NCBI GenBank assembly: GCA_024639455.1
Contig: JAHEIH010000007.1
Coordinates: 45,119 to 109,118 of the forward strand
Length of the DNA: 64,000 bases
Reading direction: 5' to 3'
Source: Cellvibrionales bacterium
GTDB taxonomy: Bacteria > Pseudomonadota > Gammaproteobacteria > Pseudomonadales > JAHEIH01
A program made the translations under genes and the position numbers. The notes below the pieces were generated by a model, which searched no databases, was not told the origin of the DNA, and saw only the letters and a program-made list of their open reading frames with translations. Below are positions 1 through 8,564 of this stretch, piece after piece; position 1 is the stretch's first letter; every line of letters begins with the position of its first letter.

Positions 1-1
1 G

Positions 2-121
2 CTGCTAGCGGGTTATCTCATGGGCGCCGGTGCGTCGGTGACGGTGACGTTTTCAGTGTTTGCGGTGCCGACCTTGCTGGGTGGGCTTTGCGTGCTGGGG
101 GTGAGGAAACTCACGGCGTAG
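2..121 (+). CDS. C-terminal end of a probable membrane transporter (5' part outside window)
   Basis: Reading frame 2 is open from the window edge to a TAG at 119-121 and gives 39 residues. They are strongly hydrophobic, rich in Gly, Val, Ala and Leu, and end in a short basic tail (VRKLTA). This looks like the last transmembrane helix of a polytopic carrier, and an MFS-type carrier would suit the rest of the window. The family cannot be fixed from so little sequence. Confidence 0.4.
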   Translation: MLAGYLMGAGASVTVTFSVFAVPTLLGGLCVLGVRKLTA

Positions 122-162
122 CGAGTTGAGCCCAATATTGTGTTTTCGAGCGTCGATAAGTA

Positions 163-205
163 TCACTCGGAACCGCCGTGAATATATCCCTATAGGCTAC
201 GTGGC
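163..205. repeat. REP-like palindromic repeat, copy 1
   Basis: This unit runs from tcactcgg to ggctacgtggc and differs from copy 2 (259-301) at only a few bases. The halves CCGCCGTGAATATA and TATAGGCTACGTGGCGG pair imperfectly around a TCCC centre, as in dispersed extragenic palindromes. The two copies are direct repeats about 96 bases apart. Confidence 0.7.
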
Positions 206-258
206 GGCCAAACAAGTGAAATACATCATCGTTTCTAAGTAGTGAGCATCGGTTTATT

Positions 259-301
259 TCACTCGGAACCGCCGTGAATATGTCCCTATAGGCTACGCGG
301 C
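259..301. repeat. REP-like palindromic repeat, copy 2
   Basis: Second copy of the unit at 163-205, same orientation. It runs directly into the perfect hairpin ggcagc-atccct-gctgcc at 299-316. Confidence 0.7.
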
Positions 302-473
302 AGCATCCCTGCTGCCGAGTTTCCTCGTTGAAATATACCTTTGCTCACTGTCATGGGCCTGCCACCCTGCAAGACTGAAGTAGGATGTTTCAAGCGCCCA
401 TGGATGGGTTTACGGCGTGTCAGCGTAGTAAATGGCGACAGTAATAAACCGAAAATCTAGGATGTCCTCATTC

Positions 474-492
474 GCCTTTGCTATGCAAAGGC
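474..492 (-). terminator. Possible terminator hairpin behind the FAD oxidoreductase gene
   Basis: GCCTTTG and CAAAGGC form a perfect 7-bp stem around a 5-base loop, 16 bases past the stop codon of the minus-strand gene. There is no clear T-run, so factor-independent termination is uncertain. Confidence 0.35.
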
Positions 493-507
493 TCCCACAA
501 GATCTAT

Positions 508-1890
508 CTACAGATCAATAATCTTGCCTGGATTAAGAATATTCTTAGGATCAAATGCGCGCTTGAGGGTGCGCATCATGTCCAGTTCCACCTCACTGCG
601 GCTATAGTGTAGATAGCTCTTTTTGCCCAGTCCCACACCGTGTTCAGCCGAAATGGAGCCGCCGTATTCGCTCATTAAGCGATACACCATATCGTCTACC
701 GCCGCTTTGTCTTGTGCGGGGCCAATGCAGAAATGAATATTACCGTCGCCGAGGTGGCCAAAGGTCAGACATTGGCTTTCGGGGGACAGTGCGGCTACGC
801 CCTCGCTGACACGGTTGGCGTAGTCTTCCATATGGCGCAACGGCAGGGCGAGATCGTAAGGGATCAACGGGCTTAGACGTTCGATCATAGCTTCGATATC
901 GTCGCGCATGGCCCACAGCGATGCTGACTGCTGTTGGCTGGTGGCAATGACCGCGTCGGCGATCAATTCGTTTTCCAGTAGGCCTTCTAATACTTCCACA
1001 AACTGTTCACCGCCACGGGCGAGGTCAACGAATTCGGATTCGATCAATACGTAGTAGGGGTATTCATCTTGAAATAGTTTGGGGTGGCCGGCAGTGGTCT
1101 CCGTCATGAAGTGATAAAAGTTCTGCCACATCACTTCGAACGCGGATAACTTGCCTTCTAGGGATTGTTTAAGGTGATTGAGCGTTGACATCACATGGTC
1201 AAAATCAGAGCAGGCGACCAACGCGGTCTGCCGGGCGGGGGCGGCTGGCCACAAGCGCAGAACGGCGCGCGTGATAATCCCCAGCGTACCCTCTGAACCG
1301 ATAAATATATGTTTTAAGTCGATACCTGAGTTGTCTTTGATGGTCTCGCCAAGGTGTGTCATGACCCTACCGTCGGGCATCACCACTTCTAACCCTAACA
1401 CTTGGTCGCGTGCCATGCCGTAGCGAATCACTTTGTTACCCCCGGCGTTGGCGGATAGCATGCCGCCCACTTGGGCCGAGCCGCGAGCGCCCCAGTCCAC
1501 GGCGAATAACAGGTTTTGCTCGGCCGCGGTCTGCTGCAACTTTTCAATGACCACGCCGGCTTGTAGGCGGATAGTGGCGCCTTGTACATCAACGTGCTCG
1601 ATGTTGTTCATGCGTTCAAGGCTAAGTACTAGATCGCCCGCTTTGCATTGAATGCCATTGGCGAGGCCGGTGGTGCCACCGTGGGGAACCACCACTTGAC
1701 CGGCGGCGTGGCACAGTGCCATGACGTTTGACACTTCTTCAGTAGTGGCGGGACGCACCACAGCGATGCCTGGGCAGCTCCCTTTGCCCCAGTTTTCGTT
1801 AGGGCGCTGCGCGACGCGCTCGTCGGTAATAATTCCGGCGTCTCCAACTATGGCGTGGATATCTTGAAGGAGGGTTGCAATTGTCGCCAC
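508..1890 (-). CDS. FAD-binding oxidoreductase, D-2-hydroxyacid (GlcD/DLD-like) dehydrogenase family
   Basis: This 460-residue protein has the two-domain layout of the D-lactate/D-2-hydroxyglutarate/glycolate dehydrogenase branch of the VAO flavoprotein superfamily. The N-terminal FAD domain (about residues 35-215) contains the pyrophosphate loop around PHGGTTGLANG and a GSEGTLGI segment. The C-terminal substrate domain ends with the GHLGDGNIHF and SAEHGVGLGK signatures. Length is normal for the family. The start is a GTG at 1890 preceded by a GAGAG sequence. It is last in a probable three-gene minus-strand unit with the MFS gene (79 bases upstream) and the aldehyde dehydrogenase. A 2-hydroxyacid made from an aromatic side chain is a plausible substrate by context, but sequence alone does not say which one. 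Confidence 0.85.
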   Translation of the reverse strand: MATIATLLQDIHAIVGDAGIITDERVAQRPNENWGKGSCPGIAVVRPATTEEVSNVMALCHAAGQVVVPHGGTTGLANGIQCKAGDLVLSLERMNNIEHVDVQGATIRLQAGVVIEKLQQTAAEQNLLFAVDWGARGSAQVGGMLSANAGGNKVIRYGMARDQVLGLEVVMPDGRVMTHLGETIKDNSGIDLKHIFIGSEGTLGIITRAVLRLWPAAPARQTALVACSDFDHVMSTLNHLKQSLEGKLSAFEVMWQNFYHFMTETTAGHPKLFQDEYPYYVLIESEFVDLARGGEQFVEVLEGLLENELIADAVIATSQQQSASLWAMRDDIEAMIERLSPLIPYDLALPLRHMEDYANRVSEGVAALSPESQCLTFGHLGDGNIHFCIGPAQDKAAVDDMVYRLMSEYGGSISAEHGVGLGKKSYLHYSRSEVELDMMRTLKRAFDPKNILNPGKIIDL

Positions 1891-1969
1891 GGGTTCTCTC
1901 GCTCTTGGGGGTAAACGTGTTGCTCATTATGCCAGAGCGAGACTTGATGCCAAGGGGCTTGTGTCAGAT

Positions 1970-3166
1970 TTACCGGGGTTTGGGCTGTGTGTAATTAATA
2001 AGAATCATCGCCGCGATGGCAAAAAAAGAACCGATAAAAAATACCGCACCTGGCATTGCTGTGGCCGGATCATCAGTCGTCGCCTGGAAAATTCTAGGGA
2101 TGGTTAGTGGTGCCACAATGGCCGCCAAGCTATTCAGGCCCGTGATCAGCCCCTGCACGCCACCTTGTTCTGTCACCGGGATTTGGCGAGAGATGAAACC
2201 ATTGATTGAGCCCATCGACATTAAACCTACCGTGACTGGCACTGTGATAATAAATAGCCACACCGCATCGCTGACAAAGCCATAGCCAATGAGTCCAACA
2301 ACAAATAGCGAGAGCGCGAATTGAGACGTATTGCGTTCACCATAATTGTCTACCAAGCGACCCACTAAAAAGCCTTGGTTGATGATGTTCATTACTCCAA
2401 AGAAACCCAGTGAAATACCTACCATCTTGGCGCCCCAGCCAAAAGTGAAGGAGGTGAAGTAGGGCCAGATAACAATGATGGTTTGAAGAGCTAATTGAAT
2501 GGCTAGGTAGGCCCAAATAAGCAGTAGCACATTCGGGTATTGACGGTAGTGGCGAATCGCTCCCCACAAATTGGCGCGCGCCAAACTGAAGCGTTTGCGC
2601 TGATCTTTGTTCAGGGTTTCAGGAAGGATGAAAAACCCATAGGCTACGTTGGCAAGGACTAAGCCGGCGGCTAAAAAGAACGGCGCGCGGATGTCTATGG
2701 TGGCCACCAATCCACTGAGGACGGGCCCGATCATAAAGCCAAAACCAAAGGCAGCGCCCAGCATGCCGAAGTATTTGGCACGTTTCTCGGGTGGCACAAT
2801 ATCGGCGATATAGGCTGAGGCAATGGCGGGGGTAGCGCTAAATAATCCGGCCAAAAACTGCCCGAGGAAAAGCCATGGCAACGAAGGCGCGAAGGCCAGA
2901 ATGATATAGTTGAGGCCAAAGGCAAACAAAGAAATCAGCAGCAGTGGTCGCCTGCCAAGGGCGTCTGAAAGACTTCCTAGAATGGGCGTAGCCACAAATT
3001 GCGCGATGGAGAATAACGCTGTCATAAAACCGCCGTAAACGGCGGCGTCGGAAATGCTCAAGCCTCCCAATTCTTTGATAAGTTCTGGAACGATGGGAAC
3101 CATGAGGCCGATGCCAACAGCATCTAAAACGATGGTCGCTAGCAAAAATAAAAGCGTTTTATTCAC
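1970..3166 (-). CDS. MFS transporter, TetA/multidrug-type
   Basis: This 398-residue protein has about 12 hydrophobic segments. The loop between helices 2 and 3 carries the MFS motif A (GSLSDALGRRPLL). The N-terminal pattern (LDAVGIGLMVPIVPEL) is typical of the TCR/Tet drug-proton antiporter group. The start appears to be GTG at 3166, since no in-frame ATG lies nearby. It sits 73 bases behind the aldehyde dehydrogenase and 79 bases ahead of the FAD oxidoreductase, probably one transcription unit. In this setting export of toxic phenolics or uptake of an aromatic acid is possible. The direction of transport and the substrate are unknown. Confidence 0.85.
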   Translation of the reverse strand: MNKTLLFLLATIVLDAVGIGLMVPIVPELIKELGGLSISDAAVYGGFMTALFSIAQFVATPILGSLSDALGRRPLLLISLFAFGLNYIILAFAPSLPWLFLGQFLAGLFSATPAIASAYIADIVPPEKRAKYFGMLGAAFGFGFMIGPVLSGLVATIDIRAPFFLAAGLVLANVAYGFFILPETLNKDQRKRFSLARANLWGAIRHYRQYPNVLLLIWAYLAIQLALQTIIVIWPYFTSFTFGWGAKMVGISLGFFGVMNIINQGFLVGRLVDNYGERNTSQFALSLFVVGLIGYGFVSDAVWLFIITVPVTVGLMSMGSINGFISRQIPVTEQGGVQGLITGLNSLAAIVAPLTIPRIFQATTDDPATAMPGAVFFIGSFFAIAAMILINYTQPKPR

Positions 3167-3209
3167 AGATTTGGATTTACAAAATATATAAGATGAAGGA
3201 TGAGAAGGT

Positions 3210-3232
3210 GAGGGCGGCGAATCACCGCCCTC
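3210..3232 (-). terminator. Hairpin between aldehyde dehydrogenase and MFS genes
   Basis: GAGGGCGG and CCGCCCTC form a perfect 8-bp stem with a 7-base loop immediately after the aldehyde dehydrogenase stop codon. No strong T-run follows on the minus strand. It may act as partial terminator or mRNA stabiliser. Confidence 0.4.
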
Positions 3233-3239
3233 GACAGGC

Positions 3240-4748
3240 TTAAAGCTGAATGACCACGGATTTTAATTCAGTGAATGATTCAACGCCGTAGCGACCTTGT
3301 TCGCGGCCGATACCTGATTCTTTGTAGCCGCCGAATGGCATCGCGGGGTCGATCACCGTGTGACAGTTGCCCCAGATGGTACCAGCTTTAAGCTTGGCTG
3401 CCATATCGTGCATGGTTTTAAGATCTTTTGACCATACGCTTGCCGCTAAGCCAAAGCGTGAGTTATTGGCGTAGCCAACCACTTCGTCGATATCGTCAAA
3501 ACGGTGTGCAACAACAACCGGGCCAAAAATTTCTTCTTGGACAACACGCATGTTGTGGTTAACGTCTACCAACACGGTGGGGCTGACAAAGTAACCGTTG
3601 TCTGAAGGACAGTTACCACCCATCAGTACACTTGCACCTTGTTTCTTGCCGTCTTCGATGTAACCCAGTACGCGGTCGTGCTGCTCTTTAGACACCAGTG
3701 CACCATTGTGGCCGCTAGGTTGTAGCGATGCACAGGGTGCCCAGAATTCTGCGGTTTGGGTGAGGCCTTCCATCACGCTATCGAAAATCGATGAGTGAAC
3801 ATAGAGGCGCGAGCCAGCCACACAGGTTTGACCGGAGTTGAAGAAGATCGCGCCAGCGGCCGCCGGTGCTACTTCCTCGACGTTAACGTCAGGGAAAACA
3901 ATGGCAGGTGATTTGCCGCCAAGTTCTAAGGTAACGTGCTTCAGGCTGTTAGTGACGTTGTTGTGAATGATTTTGCCGACTTCTGTCGACCCAGTAAAAC
4001 CCACTTTGTCGACACCTGGGTGTTTAACTAACATGTCGCCAGCGGTGTGGCCATTACCTGTCACGACGTTGATAACGCCGGGTGGAAAGCCAGCTTCCAC
4101 GCACAGTTCGGCGAATCGTAGTGCCGTTAGACTGGTCTGTTCGGCGGGTTTCAGGACCACGGTGCAGCCAGCGGTAATGGCAGGCGCTACCTTGTTGGCA
4201 ATCATGATTAGCGGGTAGTTCCAAGGGGTAATCAACGCGGCCACGCCAACGGGTTCGCGGCGAGTGTAGGCGTGGAATGCACCGTTTGGTAGGCCCGCGG
4301 GCGCAATTTGCTCGCCGGCCAAGCGCGTTGCCCAACCCGCGGTGTAGCGGAACATATTAATGGTAGCTGGAAGGTCGACATGGCGCGCAAATGTGACGGG
4401 CTTACCTACGTCGATAGCTTCTAGTTCCGCAAGTTCATCAGCATTTGCTTCGATGAGGTCGGCAAGCTTGCGGATAATATTTTCACGCTCTAGTGGTGGC
4501 ATGCCAGACCAACGGCCGTCATCAAACGCCTGGCGAGCTGCAGCAACTGCGCGGTTCACGTCTTCTTGGTTGGCGTCGGCAATGTGCGAAACAACTTTGC
4601 GCGTAGAGGGATCTTCTACATCTATGGTGTCGTGGCTGACAGGGTCGACCCACTCGTTATTGATAAATAACTGAGGTTTGCGAGCAAACGCTTTTTTGGC
4701 GGCGTCTGAGTATTCCGCTTGTTGGAAGAGATCAACACTACTATTCAT
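3240..4748 (-). CDS. NAD(P)-dependent aldehyde dehydrogenase (betaine/aromatic aldehyde type)
   Basis: This 502-residue protein is a full-length ALDH. It has the oxyanion/cofactor segment ITPWNYPL, the GFTGSTEVG nucleotide loop, the general-base motif ELGGKSP, and the catalytic cysteine in SGQTCVAG near residue 305. PFGGYKESGIGRE lies near the C-terminus. The start ATG at 4748 has GGAG 8 bases upstream. It is first in the minus-strand unit and divergent from the GntR regulator, with two TGTATACA-type sites between them. Oxidation of a vanillin-type or other aromatic aldehyde is the likely job from context. The residue pattern also fits betaine- or phenylacetaldehyde-type enzymes. Confidence 0.9.
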   Translation of the reverse strand: MNSSVDLFQQAEYSDAAKKAFARKPQLFINNEWVDPVSHDTIDVEDPSTRKVVSHIADANQEDVNRAVAAARQAFDDGRWSGMPPLERENIIRKLADLIEANADELAELEAIDVGKPVTFARHVDLPATINMFRYTAGWATRLAGEQIAPAGLPNGAFHAYTRREPVGVAALITPWNYPLIMIANKVAPAITAGCTVVLKPAEQTSLTALRFAELCVEAGFPPGVINVVTGNGHTAGDMLVKHPGVDKVGFTGSTEVGKIIHNNVTNSLKHVTLELGGKSPAIVFPDVNVEEVAPAAAGAIFFNSGQTCVAGSRLYVHSSIFDSVMEGLTQTAEFWAPCASLQPSGHNGALVSKEQHDRVLGYIEDGKKQGASVLMGGNCPSDNGYFVSPTVLVDVNHNMRVVQEEIFGPVVVAHRFDDIDEVVGYANNSRFGLAASVWSKDLKTMHDMAAKLKAGTIWGNCHTVIDPAMPFGGYKESGIGREQGRYGVESFTELKSVVIQL

Positions 4749-4857
4749 TCTTATTCTCCATTTATGTGTGAGGGTGAAAGAATCTTATTTCATATTATTA
4801 ATGTATGCCACAGGCCTTTCTAAGGTCCTTCGATAGCATAGTTGCACTTTTTATTTT

Positions 4858-4865
4858 TGTATACA
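4858..4865. promoter_or_regulatory. Candidate GntR operator (TGTATACA)
   Basis: This perfect 8-base palindrome lies within the longer TTGTATACAA core, upstream of the aldehyde dehydrogenase. FCD-type GntR regulators often bind short palindromes of this kind. Assignment to the adjacent regulator is inference from position and recurrence. Confidence 0.55.
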
Positions 4866-5035
4866 ATAAATATCTTTGCTTGATTGCCTTGCTTTATGGT
4901 TTAACTCCATGCTCCGTATGGCTTTGGCAGGTATTTTTGAGATATTAATTGTCCTGTGCGACCATAAGTTATCTTATTTTTTGAATGCAAATCGCCCAAT
5001 TTGAATTGACATGTCATGTCTATTCCTGCATAAAC

Positions 5036-5043
5036 TGTATCCA
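5036..5043. promoter_or_regulatory. Candidate GntR operator (TGTATCCA), regulator-proximal
   Basis: One-base variant of the palindrome, about 90 bases ahead of the GntR start. It would suit autoregulation. Confidence 0.45.
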
Positions 5044-5130
5044 ATTTACTCACTGATTGAATGACCGTTTGTGTCTGTGCTACCACGTCTTGTTTGACAG
5101 TAGTAATATGGCGCATTTTCAAGAATTTGA

Positions 5131-5832
5131 ATGAGGCCACGTAGTAATATGAAGAACACTTTAGTCCATCGCTTAAGAGAAATGATCCTGTCGGGAGAGT
5201 TGCCGGCGGGTGAGCGACTGACCGAAATTGGCTTGGCTGAAAAGCTCAGTGTCTCTCGGACACCGGTGCGCGCTGCGCTACCGATTCTGGCTGCCGATGG
5301 GTTTCTGGATACGGTGGGTAAGCGTGGCTACAAAGTGCGCAGTTTTGACCCAGAGCAGTCGCTGCAACAGCTGGAATTGAGATCCGTATTAGAAGGTTTA
5401 GCGGCACGGTATCTCGCGAAGAAAGGACCTTCAACAGGACTCATTAAGGAAATTGATACTTGTCTCGCGGAAGGCGATGCGATCTTTAGCAAGGGCTATG
5501 TGACTGAAGATGATGAAGATGCCTACGGTGAAATGAACGCGCGTTTTCATTCCCTCATCGTTGATAACTGTGGCTCTAAACCTGTACAAGAAATGCTTGC
5601 AAAGATTAATAATATGCCCTTCATAGGCCCGTCGGTGCTAGTCTTTAACCAGATTGGTCTCGAACGAGCCTACGGTATGTTGTTCCGCGCCCATGGCCAT
5701 CATCACACGCTGGCTGAAGCGATTCGTTTAGGTGAAGGGGATCGCGCAGAAGCCATCTTCCGCGAGCATGGCAATACGCAGCGAGAAAGTTTGTTCTCGC
5801 GTGTGGAAGCAAGCCTAGAAGAAAGATCTTAA
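5131..5832 (+). CDS. GntR-family transcriptional regulator, FCD subfamily
   Basis: This 233-residue protein has an N-terminal winged helix-turn-helix (about residues 8-75). Its signatures are the LREMILSGELPAGERL first helix and the LSVSRTPVRAAL recognition helix. An all-helical FCD ligand domain follows (about 85-225), with Asp/His positions (for example NARFHSLI and HGHHHTLAEAI) that in this family often bind a metal and a carboxylate effector. The start may be the ATG at 5131 or the one at 5149. It heads a plus-strand unit leading to ligW and is divergent from an aldehyde dehydrogenase. It is the natural candidate for binding the TGTATACA-type sites in this island, with an aromatic acid as likely effector (inference). 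Confidence 0.88.
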   Translation: MRPRSNMKNTLVHRLREMILSGELPAGERLTEIGLAEKLSVSRTPVRAALPILAADGFLDTVGKRGYKVRSFDPEQSLQQLELRSVLEGLAARYLAKKGPSTGLIKEIDTCLAEGDAIFSKGYVTEDDEDAYGEMNARFHSLIVDNCGSKPVQEMLAKINNMPFIGPSVLVFNQIGLERAYGMLFRAHGHHHTLAEAIRLGEGDRAEAIFREHGNTQRESLFSRVEASLEERS

Positions 5833-5851
5833 TTTGGTCAGATTAAAAGCT

Positions 5852-6874
5852 ATGAAAACATTTCAGTTGAGTCTTTCGGAAAACGGCCCGCAGTTTAATA
5901 TTGTGGAGCAGTCGCAGCCGGCGCTTGGTGCGCACGACGTACTCATTGATGTGCAAGCTTGGTCGCTTAATTACCGCGATCTCGCCATGTTAGGCGGGGG
6001 GTACCCCGGTAACGATAAAATCGTCAAAGATCCTCCCTTGGTGCCGCTTTCTGATTGTGCGGGTGTCGTATGTGCGGTGGGCAGTGACGTTACACGCGTG
6101 GTGGTAGGCGATAGAGTTTCCCCCATCTTTTATCAAGACTGGTTTGACGGTAATTTAACGGCGACAAACGTTGGTTCCACCCTAGGTGGTGGCGTTGACG
6201 GTGTGATGTCTGAGTTTTTTTCCTGCAGTGAAGAGAGTGTCGTTAAACTGCCAGACTATCTTAGCTTTGAAGAGGCGGCGACGCTTCCCTGTGCCGGCGT
6301 GACGGCATGGGAGGCATTGAGTCTCGGCGATATCAAACCGGATCAAACCGTGTTGTTGATTGGCACTGGTGGGGTGTCTATCTTTGCACTTCAGCTAGTG
6401 GTTGCCCAGGGGGCGAAGGCCATTGTGATCTCCAGTAGCGATGAGAAACTGGCTGTTGCAACGTCAATGGGTGCAAGCCACACCATCAACTATCAAGCAA
6501 CCCCTGATTGGCACATTGAGGTGCTCGGTCTTACTAAAGGTGTTGGTGTGGACCATGTCATCGAAGTGGGTGGCGCGGGCACTTACGAAAAATCGTGCAT
6601 CGCTACAAAGTTGAGTGGCCGTGTCAGTTTGATAGGTGTGTTGACCGGTTACCCCGAACAGAATCCGTCACCCTACTTGGTCATGGCTAAAAGGTTAACT
6701 CTACAAGGCATTGCGGTGGGGAGTCGTGAGCGCTTTGAATCCCTGCTACAGGTAATGGACGAGGGCCATATACACCCTGTTATCGATCGCCATTTTGGTT
6801 TTGATCAGCTTCCCATGGCAATGCAGTACCTTAGTTCAGCCCAGCACGTTGGCAAGGTGGTGCTAACCAAATAA
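5852..6874 (+). CDS. MDR-family NAD(P)-dependent oxidoreductase (zinc-independent, quinone-reductase-like)
   Basis: From the ATG at 5852 the protein has 340 residues. An in-frame TTG at 5834 is less likely. The N-terminal GroES-like domain holds the segment LVPLSDCAGVV. The Rossmann domain contains the GTGGVSIFALQL nucleotide loop and the DHVIEVGGAG segment. The cysteine cluster of a structural zinc site is absent, so this looks like the zinc-free branch (quinone oxidoreductase/enoyl reductase type). It lies immediately behind the GntR gene and 58 bases before the MFS start, so it is probably co-transcribed. It may reduce a double bond or oxidise a side-chain alcohol of an aromatic intermediate. 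The substrate cannot be read from sequence. Confidence 0.8.
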   Translation: MKTFQLSLSENGPQFNIVEQSQPALGAHDVLIDVQAWSLNYRDLAMLGGGYPGNDKIVKDPPLVPLSDCAGVVCAVGSDVTRVVVGDRVSPIFYQDWFDGNLTATNVGSTLGGGVDGVMSEFFSCSEESVVKLPDYLSFEEAATLPCAGVTAWEALSLGDIKPDQTVLLIGTGGVSIFALQLVVAQGAKAIVISSSDEKLAVATSMGASHTINYQATPDWHIEVLGLTKGVGVDHVIEVGGAGTYEKSCIATKLSGRVSLIGVLTGYPEQNPSPYLVMAKRLTLQGIAVGSRERFESLLQVMDEGHIHPVIDRHFGFDQLPMAMQYLSSAQHVGKVVLTK

Positions 6875-6932
6875 ACCGCCAACACTATCGGGCCGTCATT
6901 TGCCCAGAAATAATAACAATAGGATAAATATT

Positions 6933-8555
6933 TTGAATAATTCGGTTTCTACTCGTTATCCCTTAGGTGGGAAAAAGGCTTGGTATGCCTTGCTGCTCGT
7001 GTCTTTGGCGCAAGCCATATCGCTGATGGATCGTCAAATATTGGCGATCTTAATCCCCAGAATTAAAGCAGATCTGCATGTGGGCGATGCGGAAATGGGC
7101 CTGCTTTACGGTACCGTATTCGGGCTTTTTTATGCGTTATTTTCACTTCCGCTGGGGCGTTTAGCGGATGGTTGGTTGCGCACTAAGCTGTTAGGTATAT
7201 CTATTGTTGGATGGTCATTTATGACCAGTTTAGGGGGGGCTGCGCAAAGTTTTACCTTGTTGGCTGTTTCTCGTTTAGGGGTTGGCATTGGCGAAGCCAG
7301 CGTCTCGCCCGCAGGGTTTTCAATTTTATCCGATGTCTTTCCCAGTAAAATGCGCGGTACCGTTAGTGCGATTGTGGCCTCGTCTATTGCTATTGGACTT
7401 GGTGGCGCTATTTGGTTTGGTGCGGGCATTGCAGGCTGGTGGGACATTAGCTATCCCGACGGTGATACTCCCCTGGGTTTGGCGGCATGGCAAGCGGCAT
7501 TTGTTTTCGCAGCCATCCCCGGTTTAATTGTGGGCTTCTTAATGTTCCGTTTGCCAGAGCCCGAACGCGGTGTGGCAGACGGCATCACCACGCCAGAAGA
7601 TCCCCATCCCTTCCGTGAAAGTTGGAGAACCTTTTCAGCCACGCTGCCAGGCCTTGTATGGTTGGAAATGCTACGTGACAAGGTTGCGCCTAAAGACTGG
7701 GCTATCAATATTTCTGGTGGCGCGGTATTCATCGCCTTTGGCATGTGGATGACCCACTGGACCAATAGTCTGCGTGATAGCAATCCCATTGCGATTCAAA
7801 TTGGCGATATTGGGCTGACAGGCAATGGATTGCAGTGGGGCATGGTAGCGTTTGGCGCTTATGTGCTGCTCAGCTGGATGCAGTCGCTGTATCGTCGTGA
7901 TCGCGTAGCCTTCAAGTTACTGACCTCTAAGACCATTCTGTTCATGATCGGTTTAGCCGTGCTGCAATTCGTCATTAACTACGCCATTATGGCTTGGACG
8001 CCCACGTTTTTGATGCAGCGCTTTGATAAAACCGCCGGAGAAATTTCCGCTGTTTACGGTGCGGTGATTATGACCCTGGGTATTGTTGGCCCCCTAGTGG
8101 CAGGTCCACTGTCCGATTTACTTCAGAAGCGTTTTGCCAATGGCCGAATGTACGTCACCCTCTTTGCCGTGGCAGGGTCTTCATTGGTGGTGTCTTGGGT
8201 ATACAGTGCTGATGCCTTGGATCAGTTTTACTGGCGATTTGTGCCTTACAGTTTCATTTTAACCATGTGGATTCCACCGTTGTATGCCAGCTTTATGGAT
8301 CTGGTCTTACCTAGAATGCGCGGTACTGTAATGAGTTTTTATACCCTCACTACCACCATTTTTGGGATGGGTTTGGGGCCCTATGCCACTGGTCTTATTA
8401 ATGATACTCAAGGTAAAGGACTGGGCAGCGCGCTGGTATCTCTTTATTGGGTGGCTCCCATCATTATTTTATTTGCGGTGTTGGCGGTGATCTTCTTCAG
8501 CCGTGATAGCACTACCGTTGTCGAACGCGCCCGGGCCGCGGGCGAAAATATCTAG
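6933..8555 (+). CDS. MFS transporter, Spinster-like
   Basis: The best start is a TTG at 6933 with AGGA 8 bases upstream (6921-6924), giving 540 residues. An upstream in-frame TTG at 6900 lacks a ribosome site. About 12 hydrophobic segments are seen, with LSLPLGRLADGWLRTKLL as motif A. The GVGIGEASVSPAGFSILSD stretch is typical of Spinster-like carriers common in aromatic-compound clusters. The central loop is long and itself contains extra hydrophobic stretches, making the protein longer than the usual 400-450 residues. It lies between the MDR oxidoreductase and the aldehyde dehydrogenase of the ligW unit. It is a likely importer of an aromatic acid or dimer (inference). Confidence 0.82.
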   Translation: MNNSVSTRYPLGGKKAWYALLLVSLAQAISLMDRQILAILIPRIKADLHVGDAEMGLLYGTVFGLFYALFSLPLGRLADGWLRTKLLGISIVGWSFMTSLGGAAQSFTLLAVSRLGVGIGEASVSPAGFSILSDVFPSKMRGTVSAIVASSIAIGLGGAIWFGAGIAGWWDISYPDGDTPLGLAAWQAAFVFAAIPGLIVGFLMFRLPEPERGVADGITTPEDPHPFRESWRTFSATLPGLVWLEMLRDKVAPKDWAINISGGAVFIAFGMWMTHWTNSLRDSNPIAIQIGDIGLTGNGLQWGMVAFGAYVLLSWMQSLYRRDRVAFKLLTSKTILFMIGLAVLQFVINYAIMAWTPTFLMQRFDKTAGEISAVYGAVIMTLGIVGPLVAGPLSDLLQKRFANGRMYVTLFAVAGSSLVVSWVYSADALDQFYWRFVPYSFILTMWIPPLYASFMDLVLPRMRGTVMSFYTLTTTIFGMGLGPYATGLINDTQGKGLGSALVSLYWVAPIIILFAVLAVIFFSRDSTTVVERARAAGENI

Positions 8556-8564
8556 GAGAGTGTC

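Larger units (their letters stand above)
122..507. other. Intergenic region with REP-like repeats and hairpins
   Basis: This 386-base stretch holds no convincing gene. It contains two near-identical copies of a 43-base imperfectly palindromic unit, a short perfect hairpin (ggcagc/gctgcc, 299-316), a second palindrome (CCCAT-GG-ATGGG, 397-408) and a 7-bp hairpin (474-492) just behind the minus-strand gene that ends at 508. The neighbouring genes converge on it, so it is a spacer between transcription units and not a promoter region. Confidence 0.7.
4749..5130. promoter_or_regulatory. Divergent promoter region between aldehyde dehydrogenase and GntR genes
   Basis: This 382-base AT-rich region separates two divergent units and contains no convincing gene. 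It holds two palindrome-type sites, TGTATACA at 4858-4865 and TGTATCCA at 5036-5043. They match the sites found in four other divergent regions of the window and are suited to the GntR regulator encoded next to it. Start sites of transcription cannot be placed with confidence. Confidence 0.6.

Noticed and set aside
4901-5140. A 79-codon minus-strand frame in the region between aldehyde dehydrogenase and GntR genes
   Set aside because: It has no ribosome site, its composition is unlike a protein, and it overlaps the candidate operator at 5036 and the regulator start.
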